Below the pieces are notes generated by a model that was given only the letters and a program-made list of their open reading frames with translations, did no database searches and was not told the DNA's origin. From Funneliformis mosseae (Eukaryota > Glomeromycota > Glomeromycetes > Glomerales > Glomeraceae), in the NCBI GenBank assembly GCA_910592005.1, contig CAJVPP010002238.1:1-15692 (forward strand): 15,692 nucleotides of DNA, given 5' to 3'. Positions 1-9,199 of the stretch are shown here, in pieces. Each line of letters opens with the position of its first letter. Within the stretch, counting starts at the first letter, position 1. A program made the position numbers and the translations under genes.

Positions 1-440
1 GCAAAAGTAGATATAATTTGGTGATCATTCTAGACAGATTGACTAGTATTTGCCAACTGCTCGATATTGTGATCAATAAACTATTTAAAGAAAATCTATA
101 AAGAGAATAGTATAGCTGGATATTCAAGGGTGATGCAGGAACAATTTCTGCAGAAAATCTTCGTCAGGCAAAATTAAGTGATATTTGCATGTAGGTCAAA
201 CATTCTTAGAAGGCAATTTCAGATGAAATTATTATTAGGTCTTTTAAAAAATATAAAATATCAAATTCTTTAGACAGATCTGATGAGAGTGAAGATAATA
301 GCGAAGATAGAAGTGAATATGAGAGTATAAATGAGAGTGCAGACGAAAATGAAGATAATAATTTGAATATTATATATATTGATAGTAATTATAATGGTAA
401 TGATAGCATTGATGACAATAATAGCATTAATAATAATTAA
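1..440 (+). pseudogene. Decayed pogo/Tigger-type DDE transposase, C-terminal part
   Basis: Reading the frame that starts at base 3 gives a recognisable C-terminal DDE_1 (pogo/Tigger) transposase tail. It runs LTSICQLLDIVINKLFKENL, then a stretch like the family's W..W segment, then VKHS, KAISDEIIIRSFKK and ISNSLD, followed by a long Asp/Glu/Ser/Asn-rich acidic tail ending in TAA at 438-440. In the family this region normally reads QPLD, NKPFK and an aromatic W..SW motif. Here internal stops lie at 99-101, 108-110, 192-194 and 207-209. Three of these are TAG where a conserved Trp (TGG) is expected. The N-terminal DNA-binding part lies left of the window. The gene cannot encode a working enzyme. 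Family assignment is fairly sure; the exact subfamily is not. Confidence 0.75.
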
Positions 441-557
441 AGCGATAGCATTTAAAATTATTAAAATAAACATTTTTTATAATAAGTTATATAATATATA
501 TATAAGTGCTGAAATAACAATAAATAATAATTGGATTTTAATTAAATAAATTGTGAA

Positions 558-604
558 GATGCTTATTTTCAGATACTAATAAATCTTGGTGATGCTTATT
601 TTCA
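558..604 (+). repeat. Short direct repeat, possibly transposon subterminal
   Basis: The 14-mer GATGCTTATTTTCA occurs at 558-571 and again at 591-604, 33 bp apart, about 120-165 bp downstream of the pogo-like transposase stop. A spaced repeat at this position could be a relic of the element's subterminal transposase-binding region. No terminal inverted repeat can be confirmed, because the other end lies outside the window. Confidence 0.4.
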
Positions 605-646
605 AAAAGTGTTTATTTTTAAAGAAATATAGTATATTAAAAATTA

Positions 647-1545
647 TTTTTTTATAAAACTTATCTTTAAAAGATTTGATAATTAAAAAAGCTGATATTT
701 ATAAAAAGTAAAGTTTGAAAGTTAGTAAATTTTTTAAAAATATTAATATTAAGATTATTTTTTTATAAGCTTATCTTTAAATAATTTAATAATTGAAGAA
801 TTTAATATTTATAAAATTGTAAATAACTTATTAGTTAATTAATTGATTTATTTAAAAAAAATTCACATTAAAATATTTCTAAACAATCTAAGATTTTGAT
901 AAATCTAATATTTTATAACATAAATAAATTTTAGTTAATTTTTTTTTAAAAAAAATAAAAAGAAATTATTTAATAAAATTTTTTTTAAAAAAACTTACTT
1001 TCAAATTAAAGAATTTGATATTTACAAAAAGATAAGTAATAATAGCGATAGTTAGTTAATTAATTTATTTAAGAAAAATATTTATATTAAAATATATATT
1101 TTTTATAGAACTTATTTTAAGAATTTGAAGAATCTAATATCTTATAATAAGGTAAATAAATTTTTATTAAATTTTTTTTAAAAAAAAAACAAAAAAAAAA
1201 AACTTTTTTAATAGGATTTACTTCTAAATAATCTAATGATTAAAAAAGACATTATCTACAAAAAAGTATTATAAGTAATTATAAATAGTTTTATTTAAAA
1301 AAAAATTTTTTAACATAAATTTATTATAGAACTTATTTTTGACTAATTCAAATCTTAAGAAGTTAAGTAATTTTAGTTAATATGATTTAATTTTATTAAT
1401 TTAAATTTTTTTTTATTAAAAAATACTTTAAAAATAAATTAATTTTTTATAGAACTTATCTTTTAATGATTCAAATATTAAAGATCTAAAATCCACAAAA
1501 ATGTAAATAATTTTAATTTCTTTTAAACAGTATAACATTTTATTT
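647..1545. repeat. Degenerate AT-rich tandem repeat, period about 114 bp, about 8 units
   Basis: An anchor resembling TTTTTTATAGAACTTATCTT recurs with its TTATCTTT core at about 661, 771, 883 (weak), 995, 1112, 1218, 1333 and 1456. The steps are about 106-123 bp and the mean is about 114. Each anchor is followed by a poorly conserved block (gaatttgatatttata, a GTAAATAA-like stretch, TTAGTTAATTAATTTATTTAAAA, then ATTAAAATAT). Units are diverged and the third is barely recognisable. This is an old satellite or minisatellite array. The period was counted by hand from the coordinates. Confidence 0.6.
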
Positions 1546-2404
1546 TCTTTTGATAATTTATCAGAATTAGTCATATAATAAATATTTAAAAAAGTTAATT
1601 ATTACTTGAATTTATATAAAACTTTTGTAACTAAAATTGATTTATACTTAAAGTCTTATAATAGGAAAGTTTATTATATCTAGTAATATACCTAAGTCTT
1701 TTAAAATGAAATACTATCAAAAAATAATATTATATGTAATAGTAATATCAAATTATAAAATAATAATTTTTATCTAAAAATTTATAATTATATATACTAA
1801 TTCATATCAATTTGTATTAAAAACTATTAAATTTCAATTAAATAAATGAATTTTTATGATCTAAAATATAAAATATCATTTATATTTTCTTTTAAATTTT
1901 ATTTTATTTTAGTAATATAATTTAGCTGATTTTGATTTATACAAATCAGCTTTAAATGAAATAGGTTAAATTTTAGCCAATTCTTTATGTTAATTTTAGG
2001 TTAATTTATCACATGTTTAATTTTTTGATTTTATTTAGTGATTTCTTATATTAATTATTTTAAATATAACTATAATTTTTAAATAATAAAGCATGTTCAA
2101 ATATTAAATTTTAAATAATACATAATAAATAATATAATGATTTATTATAATCAGATATAAAAAAAAAACAATTAATAGAATTCAAAAAATTGTTAGATGA
2201 ATTATTATTTGAAATAAATCAATATACAAGTTTATATAACAATTAAAATATTGAGTAAAGTTTTAATTTGAAAAAATAATTAATTTTAATTCACTTTTCA
2301 AAGATCTAAAGTCCATTGTAAAAATTATAATGGATGCAGATGAAAATATGTATAAATAAAAATATATTACAAGTTTTTAATACATATATGCTCAGCATAG
2401 GGAT

Positions 2405-2460
2405 GGTCCAATTTTAGTCCAATTGACCAACTGCAAATTATATATAAAAGAATGATTTAC

Positions 2461-2492
<32 letters not shown>
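2405..2492 (+). promoter_or_regulatory. Likely core promoter and 5' leader of the threonine aldolase gene
   Basis: Two CCAAT boxes lie one helical turn apart (2408-2412 and 2419-2423), each inside the 8-mer GTCCAATT. A TATATAAA box follows at 2441-2448, then an unbroken run of 31 A at 2462-2492, about 21 bp before the ATG at 2514. CCAAT plus TATA is a classic fungal promoter arrangement. Poly(dA:dT) tracts are known to exclude nucleosomes. Function is inferred from position only. Confidence 0.5.
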
Positions 2493-2494
<2 letters not shown>

Positions 2495-2513
2495 TTTTTA
2501 CCTTTCACTTACG

Positions 2514-3845
2514 ATGTTTCGTTTAATTCCTCGTTCAAATGCAATTAAAAGTTCCTTATATTATACCCACTCTTACTTTAAATTTCATCAATATTCAACA
2601 TACCCATCATCTTCCACGGTTAAACCCAAATTTAACACGGAAGAAATATATGATTTCCGAAGTGACACAATGACCAAACCAACTAACGAAATGTCAGAAA
2701 TTATGCGTCATGCATCAAAAGGTGATGATGTATACAATGCAAGTATTTCTAAAAGGACTTCTTTTTCTATAATTATCTTTTAAATTCATACATTTTATAT
2801 TAATTAGGAAGATGAATCTACTAATGATCTCGAAGCTTATGTAGCGGAATTAACAGGGCATGAAGCAGCAGTATTCGCACCATCCGGTACAATGGTAAAA
2901 CCATCAATCTTTTTTTTTTTTTCATTCATCTCTTGTCAAATTCAAAAACAGTATAAATCACTTTTTTTTTATTACTTTCCTTTTAAGACAAATCAAATAG
3001 CGATTCGAGCACATTTATCTACACCTCCTCATTCGGTACTCTGTGACTTTAGATCTCACATCTACAATTATGAAGCAGGAGGAATAGCATATCATTCTCG
3101 TGCTTTGGTTTTACCAACAATCCCTTCCAACGGCTTGCACTTAACTTGTTCAGAGATTGAATCCAAAATAATTACAACAGACGATAATCATTACGCTCCA
3201 ACTCATGTGATCTCTCTAGAGAATACATTGAAAGGATTACTTTTCCCACTTGATGAAATACAAAAAATATCCAAGTTGGCCAAAAAAGAAAGAATAAAGT
3301 TACATTTAGATGGTGCAAGGTTATGGAACGCATGTGCCGAAACTGGTTCATCCTTGCAATCATTTGCAAAACATTTCGATTCAATAAGTTTATGCTTATC
3401 CAAAAGTATCGGTGCACCAATTGGCTCAGTATTAGTTGGTAATAAAGAATTTATTAAAATTGCAAAACATTTAAGAAAATTATTTGGTGGTGGTTGGAGG
3501 CAATCCGGTTTATTAGCTGCAGCTGGTAAATTCGCTATTTTATCAAACTTTCCAGATAATTTAAAAAAATCTCATCTATTAACTAAAAAATTATCTCATG
3601 AATTACAAAATCTTGGTATTCGAATAATGCTTCCCGTTCATACTAATATGATCTTTATCGATACCAAACCGGTTAACATTACGATTAATGAATTGGCCAC
3701 CAAATTAGCTTTACATAATATTCTCATTGCTAGTAATGACTCTACTACTACTAGATTAGTTCTCCATTATCAAATTCCTCCCATTGCTATTGAAAAATTT
3801 GTTAATGCAACTTCTAGCATTATAAGAAAAAAAAAATATATTTAA
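2514..3845 (+). CDS. GLY1: Low-specificity L-threonine aldolase, PLP enzyme (3 exons)
   Basis: The enzyme cleaves L-threonine or allo-threonine to glycine and acetaldehyde (fold type I, PLP). Exons are 2514-2742, 2812-2894 and 2988-3845, giving 389 aa, close to the yeast Gly1 length. The two introns (69 and 93 nt) are GT-AG. Without them the frame breaks after VYNA and a false Met start appears at 2892. Visible family motifs are FRSDT (48-52), GDDVY (70-74), the APSGTMTNQ loop (99-107), SLENT (180-184), HLDGAR with PLP-contacting D212 and R215, and SLCLSKSIGAPIGS with the PLP lysine K243. The first 45 residues are rich in Ser, Tyr and basic residues, with no acidic residue before E43. This looks like a mitochondrial presequence, although yeast Gly1 is cytosolic. 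The gene converges on the zinc transporter downstream. The assignment is very secure and the targeting is a guess. Confidence 0.93.
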
Positions 3846-4243
3846 ATGTGTAAAATTATTTATTTATAAAGAAAACATATATATTCAAGTTCATGTACAC
3901 GTGTGGTAATTATATAACACAAATTCAATTATCTGAAAAAATAATTTGCTGTAACAATTGAATTTTCTCGTAATTACAATGTAAATAAAAGAATAAAAAA
4001 AAAAAAATATATATATATCTAATATACATGAATTGAGGTAAACATAAAATAAGATGTTAACTCAAACATTCCTCTGTGTTTATAAATATGCAGCTATTGA
4101 AAGTTAATGCTATAAATTATATAGTCACCTTTCTGATAATTCCCCAATTTAATTAGAACTAAAAAAATAAATAAGAAACTAAAAAAAATTGATTAACCTA
4201 CCTTGTCTATATATAATATGTATGTGAAAAATATTTTATATTA
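3846..4243. other. Intergenic region between convergent genes
   Basis: This 398-bp spacer lies between the stop of the threonine aldolase and the stop of the zinc transporter, so it should hold both 3' UTRs. It contains a perfect 10-bp inverted repeat (AAATTCAATT at 3921-3930 and AATTGAATTT at 3956-3965) and a TA dinucleotide run near 4007-4018. No gene is visible. Confidence 0.6.
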
Positions 4244-5361
4244 TTATGAATCAATTTGAATTGTGACATGCATTATGTTATACTTTCGCTTTAGAACACG
4301 TCTAGCTTGTGATAAAATTGCTGCAGGAATCAAAGGCTCCGCCGAAACATCTGGATCATATGGTTGAAGCCGCAAATGACATGTTAGAGTTGTCTACAAA
4401 AAGTAAATAAATGGAACTTTAAGTAATGAGTAAAAAGATACTTTTCACAAATATAAACATATATAAAATTCTTACTCGTCCAACTGTCAAATCCCAAACT
4501 GAACGTTTTAATTAAAAGGAAGTTATGGTCAGTAAGCTGATAACTGTAAAAAATATTCCAAGAACAAAAAAAATCAGAAGAGATAATTACTATGCAAATC
4601 ATGCACGCTTTTTACTCCTTCAATTTCTTCTAAATCTTTTCTCACAGAGTGAGCGTCAATGTGAGAGGGTGTTGCTATAATTGAAAAAAAAAGATAATAA
4701 TATCAAATTAGTTCCTAAGGATTTTAATAAAAAGCTTTTCCTAACAAACAAAAAATCCGAATTTCATTACAAACCTTCCATCAAAACTCTAATACCACTT
4801 CTCAATATGCCAAATGTAGTGGCCATTACGAGAGCAGAGAAAATAAATGTACATAACGGATCAACCCATTGCTTAGTTTCATCCACCATAATAATTATAG
4901 ATGATATCAAAACTCCCACGGAAGATAAGAAATCTCCCAATACGTGGAGCAAAGCTGCACGAACATTAACACTACTATCACTGTGATGATCACTTCCATG
5001 ACTGTGACCATGACTGTGACCGTGACTATGTCCATGTCCATGCTCATGTCCTAAAACAAACATCAATCTATAAATATAACATGATGTTTAATATTGATAA
5101 ATATAGAGATATAGATAAGATTTTTAAAATAAATTATAAATAATAATTACACAATGTTTACTAAGACTCCTATGATGGCTACAACACACATCGTTTTTCC
5201 ATCAACTTTAATTTTAGGATTTTGTATACGATCATAGGCTTCATAACATAGATAGCCGGTAAGTGCCCATATCAAGAAGATAGATAAAAGCGCACCTAAA
5301 ATTTCCGCACGATGATAACCGTACGAAAGCGCTAAAGATAAGATCGAAAAAGGAATGTTAG

Positions 5362-5393
<32 letters not shown>

Positions 5394-6018
5394 TACGCCA
5401 AATTCTAAATAATTATCATACATTTAGTAGCGGGCCTTCGCGCAAGATATATAGATAAAAGTGAAATTGCAAAGCTAACAACATCTGATTGAAAAAAATT
5501 AAGAAATTTGTTTAGTCGTGTCGAAAAAAAAATTAACCCAATTAATTAAATGATCTCTTACCGCTTAACAAATGAAAAGAATCACTCAATAAAGCCAAAC
5601 TTCCAGCAATAAGACCACCGGTGAGTTCGGTTACAAAAAAGAAGAGAGATATAACTATTGCAATCCATAATTTTGAAGCATATCTTTTAGAAGATTTATC
5701 CAGACGACATCCGTCATCCTCGTCGTCACTTAAGCCACACTTGTCTTCCTCATCTTCACGAAGGTCGGGACCTTCAAACGAAGTATATAAAAGTGGAGTC
5801 GCTGTGTGTTGTTGAAGCGAGGTAATGCTCGGGTTATCATGATATGATTCAAAGGAAACGCCTCTCGAATTCATTTGTTGAGTTTCTACCGAAAGCGAAA
5901 GCTCTTGTCCTGGTGTATCAGGTGAAGAAGGATAAGCAGGTGATTCTGGTGGAATAGGGCGGACAGAAGTGTCGTCCGCAAGTTCAATTATGTTAGCGTT
6001 GGTCACTACCGTTTTCAT
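4244..6018 (-). CDS. CDF-family zinc transporter, ZnT/ZRC1-like (7 exons)
   Basis: This is a Zn2+/H+ antiporter of the cation diffusion facilitator family, probably loading zinc into vacuoles or vesicles. Minus-strand exons are 6018-5562, 5484-5422, 5331-5151, 5067-4775, 4674-4591, 4498-4476 and 4393-4244, giving 416 aa. All introns are GT-AG and 77-100 nt long. Residues 1-115 form a hydrophilic extension with an acidic patch at 88-104. Six membrane helices follow. TM2 has DSFHLLSD with the zinc-selective HxxxD pair H149/D153, and TM5 has the matching H275/D279. A His-rich loop (241-262, alternating HG/HS) joins TM4 and TM5. The cytosolic C-terminal domain has SHIDAHSVRKDLEEIEGVKS and the HIW motif (359-361). 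Exon 6 is a 23-nt microexon needed to complete HIWDLTVGR. Related fungal genes are ZRC1/COT1 and the Glomus intraradices ZnT1 gene; orthology is not proven. Confidence 0.93.
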
Positions 6019-6897
6019 ATTAGATATATTTATTCTTTGGCTTTATTATTTTTATATAGCATTAAATATTTACAAATGGTTTGTAGAAATTTAATACTAA
6101 CGAACGAACTTCCGTGTTAAAACCGATTATAACTCTCGTTTGAAAAACAAAGATATTTAAAAAAAAAAAAAAAAAAAAAATTGATTTTTTGGCGGGATTA
6201 TAATTTAATACGTAACACCAATGGAAATTCAAGGAATGTGGTGTAATTAAATCACAAGCACGAAAGGAGGTGAAAATTTATTATCTTGATTGTAATCAAC
6301 CTTCCTCAAACTCTTTTTTCAATTTTTTTAAACCAACCTAACTTGTTTCTATGTTTTGCTCATGAACATTAATTAATAAGGATAAAACTGGAACTTAAAA
6401 AGTTCAATTAAAAAATTCTCTATGAAAGAATATGTAACACTTTTTATCTGATGAATAACAACATTTTCCTTTCATTTAAGACTATGTTCGTGACGTAGTA
6501 TATGTTATCTGATAAGGTTTAGACCAATCAGTGAAGATTCTTGCTCCAAAGAAATGTTTAGTTAGTCAAATAATTAACTCAGGATTTAAATCAACCAAAT
6601 TGTGATGTACGATGATGATGTGAACCTCTCCTTTTTCAAATACCTTTCTTTGGAAAATTTACTGCGGTTTCGCGAGTTAGACTCCGATTTTTGATGTATT
6701 ACAGATCGAAATTGTTAATGTTAATTGAACACATGGTAAATATTTTGATAAATATTTATGTTGTGTCATTTGAGCACGTGATATTGGATTTTTTTTTGCT
6801 TTTTCTTGAACTCATCTTGTTTGTCTTGATAATCTTATAATCTTTGCTAAATTTGAAGTAATATAAAGATGATTATTTATTTTTAATAATGTTATCA
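6019..6897. other. Intergenic region, zinc transporter promoter and F-box gene 3' side
   Basis: This 879-bp spacer is less extreme in base composition than the flanking deserts. I find no credible gene. It holds a 22-A tract (6159-6180), a CCAAT sequence at 6218-6222, a small palindrome TTGATTgtAATCAA near 6286-6299 and a CACGTG E-box at about 6775-6780. Regulatory roles for these are untested. Confidence 0.5.
6051..6058 (-). promoter_or_regulatory. TATA box of the zinc transporter gene
   Basis: On the minus strand TATATAAA lies 32 bp upstream of the ATG at 6018. It is the same octamer as the TATA box before the threonine aldolase gene. A run of 22 A on the plus strand (6159-6180, T on the sense strand) lies further upstream. 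Confidence 0.45.
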
Positions 6898-8072
6898 TTA
6901 TTCTCTTTCACAATCCTCAATAAAATGTGATGGAAACCCTTTTGCCCACTCAATTACTTCTTTGCAACAAGATTCGTTTCCAATCAATTCAACATCTTTA
7001 AGTTTAGGGAGATCAGCTGTAATCAAAGGTTCTGCCATTTTATAATACAAACCCACACAAGATATTAATCTAAGCACTTCCAAATTTTTACACTTTGCAA
7101 TCTCCTCAACAATCTTACTTCCTTTAAGACAGCAATGTCTAATCTCAACCACTCGAAGCGAATAGATATGATTTGATATTAAAGGTACACAATCGGTTTC
7201 TTCTCTGCTTCGATAAAAATATCTGAACTTGAACTTCTTGAGGTCTTTAAGCGCGTCAATAAATTTGTTGATATTTGATAGCGATTTTTGGTTATGGTGC
7301 TTCGTTTGAATCCTAAGACTTTTCTAAGAAAAGTATATATATATATATATAAATACATTGATAAACAAGATTTATTTGTAATATAAAATAAACATACCAC
7401 ATTTTTACAATGAGTTGGAAGCCAATCAAAAATGTCATAAATATCCTGATAATCGAATACAAGTTCAAGTTTCCTGATGTTTTCAAAGAATTTACGGTCA
7501 GCGACACTTTTATAATCAGTCGAGTTAAGAATGAAACCATATCCGTAATGATCCGCGACAACTAACGAATTGATTCTGGCATTTTCGATAATATAATTTA
7601 CAACGAAAGATTGAAGTTTTTTCGAGATCTTTGGAGCATCAACAGATTTCAAGTATGTTGACCTTTCAGAAATTTGTATCGTTTCAAGTTCTTTTACATT
7701 TGATAGGATTCGTGCGGTTTCGTTCATAGAATTCACGAGCTCCCAATAATTAAGATGCTTCAAATATGAAGGATAATTAAACGTGGGAGTTTTGACAACT
7801 TCCTTTGGTATTTTCGCGTCTGAAAATAATTCTTTTTTCTTATTTTCATCGAAACATGCCATGTACATGAGAATAACTTCGGTAATAGTTTCTCTGTTTT
7901 CAGTGAGAAAACGAAAGGGATTTGACCAAAGAACGGGAATGGCGTTTTGACACCAATTCCTATTGACTAGTACGCAGTGGTATAAACTCTTCAAGTCCTC
8001 TGGTTCGAATGTCTTTACAAGACATTCAAAAATCATAGGTAAAATATCTGGATTCAGATAAGGGACCACCAT
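6898..8072 (-). CDS. F-box domain protein with LRR-like tail (2 exons)
   Basis: This is a likely substrate-recognition subunit of an SCF ubiquitin ligase. The start at 8072 gives MVVPYLNPDILPMIFECLVK, a typical F-box opening. The box spans about residues 5-50, with the conserved W in NRNWCQNAIPVLW. A GT-AG intron of 74 nt (7397-7324), carrying a TA dinucleotide run, is removed in phase 0. This joins HCKNV to KSLRIQTKHH, and the frame then runs to the stop, giving 366 aa. The second half has irregular leucine-rich-like repeats (YSLRVVEIRHC, KNLEVLRLISC, PKLKDVELIGN). F-box genes of this shape form a very large family in Rhizophagus. The substrate is unknown. Without the intron the frame reads into the (AT)n tract and stops early. 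The gene is divergent from the peroxygenase gene. Confidence 0.88.
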
Positions 8073-8112
8073 TTTAAATTCAGTTGAGAAAAGAAGACGC
8101 GTATGAAGTACA

Positions 8113-8198
8113 TGTCAACCCCTATATAGTCACCGTTTAGTCACATCATATAGTCACACCAAAACTTTTATGTGACTATATCGATATAGGGGTTAACA
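8113..8198. repeat. Hairpin-forming inverted repeat in a divergent promoter
   Basis: The left arm is 8113-8133 (TGTCAACCCCTATATAGTCA plus C). The right arm is 8172-8198, whose complement reads TGTTAACCCCTATAT, then CGATAT, then AGTCAC. The arms match except for one transition and a 6-nt insertion. TAGTCAC also recurs as direct copies at 8127, 8138 and 8151, with the inverted copy GTGACTA at 8172. The element starts about 40 bp upstream of the F-box ATG, and the left arm supplies a TATATAGG on that gene's sense strand. It could be a MITE-like relic or a regulatory palindrome. Confidence 0.6.
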
Positions 8199-8266
8199 AT
8201 ACAAATATGATTTCATAAAAATCGTTTAAGATTGTTAATGAAATAAATATTGTGTCATTTTAACCA

Positions 8267-8310
8267 AATTGGACCGAGTTTAGCCTTACAAGTCCGGTAC
8301 TTTATATATA
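8267..8310 (+). promoter_or_regulatory. Likely core promoter of the peroxygenase gene
   Basis: An inverted CCAAT box within AATTGGACC lies at 8267-8275. It is the exact complement of the GGTCCAATT 9-mer found before the threonine aldolase gene. A TATA box (TTATATATA, 8302-8310) lies about 55 bp upstream of the ATG at 8365. The layout is similar to the GLY1 promoter. Function is inferred. Confidence 0.45.
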
Positions 8311-8364
8311 GACGACATCATTTTTTTAAAATTGATTTCAAACTTGATTTTTAAACACTTCAAT

Positions 8365-9199
8365 ATGTCTCTCCCTGAATATATGCCTCCTGAAGAAAAT
8401 GATGTAAGGTCTCCTTGTCCCTTCATCAATGCTTTGGCTAATCATGGTTTTCTGTAAGTTTATCGAATAATTTTTTCTTTTTTCTTCTCATTTTATTATA
8501 TTTTTATTATAATTTTTTTGTAAATTCAAAAAAAAAATGATAGTCCAAGAAGCGGAAAAGATTATACAATGTCCAAATTATTTAATGCTCTTCGTAAGGG
8601 TTTTAATGCTGGAACAGCTTTGGCCACATGGCTAACATTCTGGTCTTTTCTTTTGCACGGGAAATTATTTCGAACAATGTACGTAACTTTCTTTGTCACG
8701 TGATTCACGGAATCGTTGCTACAAATTATTTTATTTTATTTTTTTTTTTTAAAAAAGGTCACTTAGTGATCTTCAAAATCATAATGTTCTTGAACACGAC
8801 GCGTCTTTATCTCGTCAAGATGTTGCGATTGGTGATAACGTAAAAGTTGATAAGGATTTAGTAGATTTAATGTTATCACAGAAAATTGATGAAAAAATTA
8901 ACATCGAATCCCTCGCAAAATTATATAATATACGTCAAGCAGATTCAAAAGAACGTAATAAAGATTTTAAATTTGGTTGGAAACACAAGATCTTGGTCCT
9001 CGGAGAATATTCTTTATTTTTAAATGTTATTGGAGGAGCGACAAATAAAGAAGTTGATGCTAAAATTGTAGAAACTTTCTTTAAAGAAGAAAGAATTCCT
9101 GATGATTGGAAAAAGCCCGAGACACCTGCTGGACTCATTAAAGTTCTGCGTTATCAAACGGTTGTTGAGAAAAAGATTGAAGAAGTAAAGCAAAAATAA
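8365..9199 (+). CDS. Short heme-thiolate peroxygenase / chloroperoxidase-like protein (3 exons)
   Basis: The protein belongs to peroxidase family 2 (chloroperoxidase and unspecific peroxygenases), which use H2O2 to oxygenate or halogenate organic substrates. Exons are 8365-8453, 8544-8678 and 8758-9199 with GT-AG introns of 90 and 79 nt, giving 221 aa. This is the usual size of short-type peroxygenases. The N-terminus RSPCPFINALANHGFLPRSG carries the heme-ligand cysteine C18 in the PCP motif. VLEHDASLSRQD carries the EHD motif (E87-H88-D89) of the short group. E158 in VLGEYSLFLNVIGG is the likely acid-base glutamate. No signal peptide precedes PCP, so the protein is probably intracellular, unlike the well-studied secreted enzymes. 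It is divergent from the F-box gene and convergent with the UPF0303 gene. The family call is firm; the substrate is unknown. Confidence 0.9.

Larger units (their letters stand above)
441..2400. other. AT-rich gene-free region
   Basis: No frame longer than background, tRNA, rRNA or family motif is visible. The DNA is almost all A and T with homopolymer runs and TA-rich segments. It contains the short direct repeat at 558-604 and the satellite-like array at 647-1545. From about 1550 to 2400 I see only low-complexity AT-rich DNA. Confidence 0.7.

Noticed and set aside
270..473. Minus-strand open frame rich in Ile and Asn
   Set aside because: It is the antisense of the acidic Asp/Glu/Asn tail of the pogo-like transposase; the composition is a mirror artefact.
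2462..2492. A31 tract as the poly(A) tail of a retroposed gene copy
   Set aside because: It lies between a TATA box and the ATG of an intron-containing gene, with no coding relic before it and no target duplication seen. A promoter or leader tract is simpler.
2892..2987. Apparent start MVKPSIFFFFSF for a second protein
   Set aside because: The codons after ATG are a 93-nt GT-AG intron with T-runs. The upstream exons encode the missing threonine aldolase N-terminus.
4384..4602. Minus-strand frame containing YQLTDHNF that looks like the transporter C-terminus
   Set aside because: It keeps introns 5 and 6 and runs past the real microexon in the wrong frame. The spliced reading gives the family motif HIWDLTVGR.
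4681..4986. Plus-strand frame opposite zinc transporter exon 4
   Set aside because: It has no family features and is antisense to a strongly supported exon.
5621..5815. Plus-strand Ser-rich frame
   Set aside because: It is a shadow of transporter exon 1 on the opposite strand.
7313..7561. Second minus-strand frame overlapping the F-box gene
   Set aside because: It is a shifted frame through the F-box exon and its AT-rich intron, with no motif.
8628..8843. Plus-strand frame MANILVFSFARE
   Set aside because: It is an off-frame reading across peroxygenase exon 2, intron 2 and exon 3.
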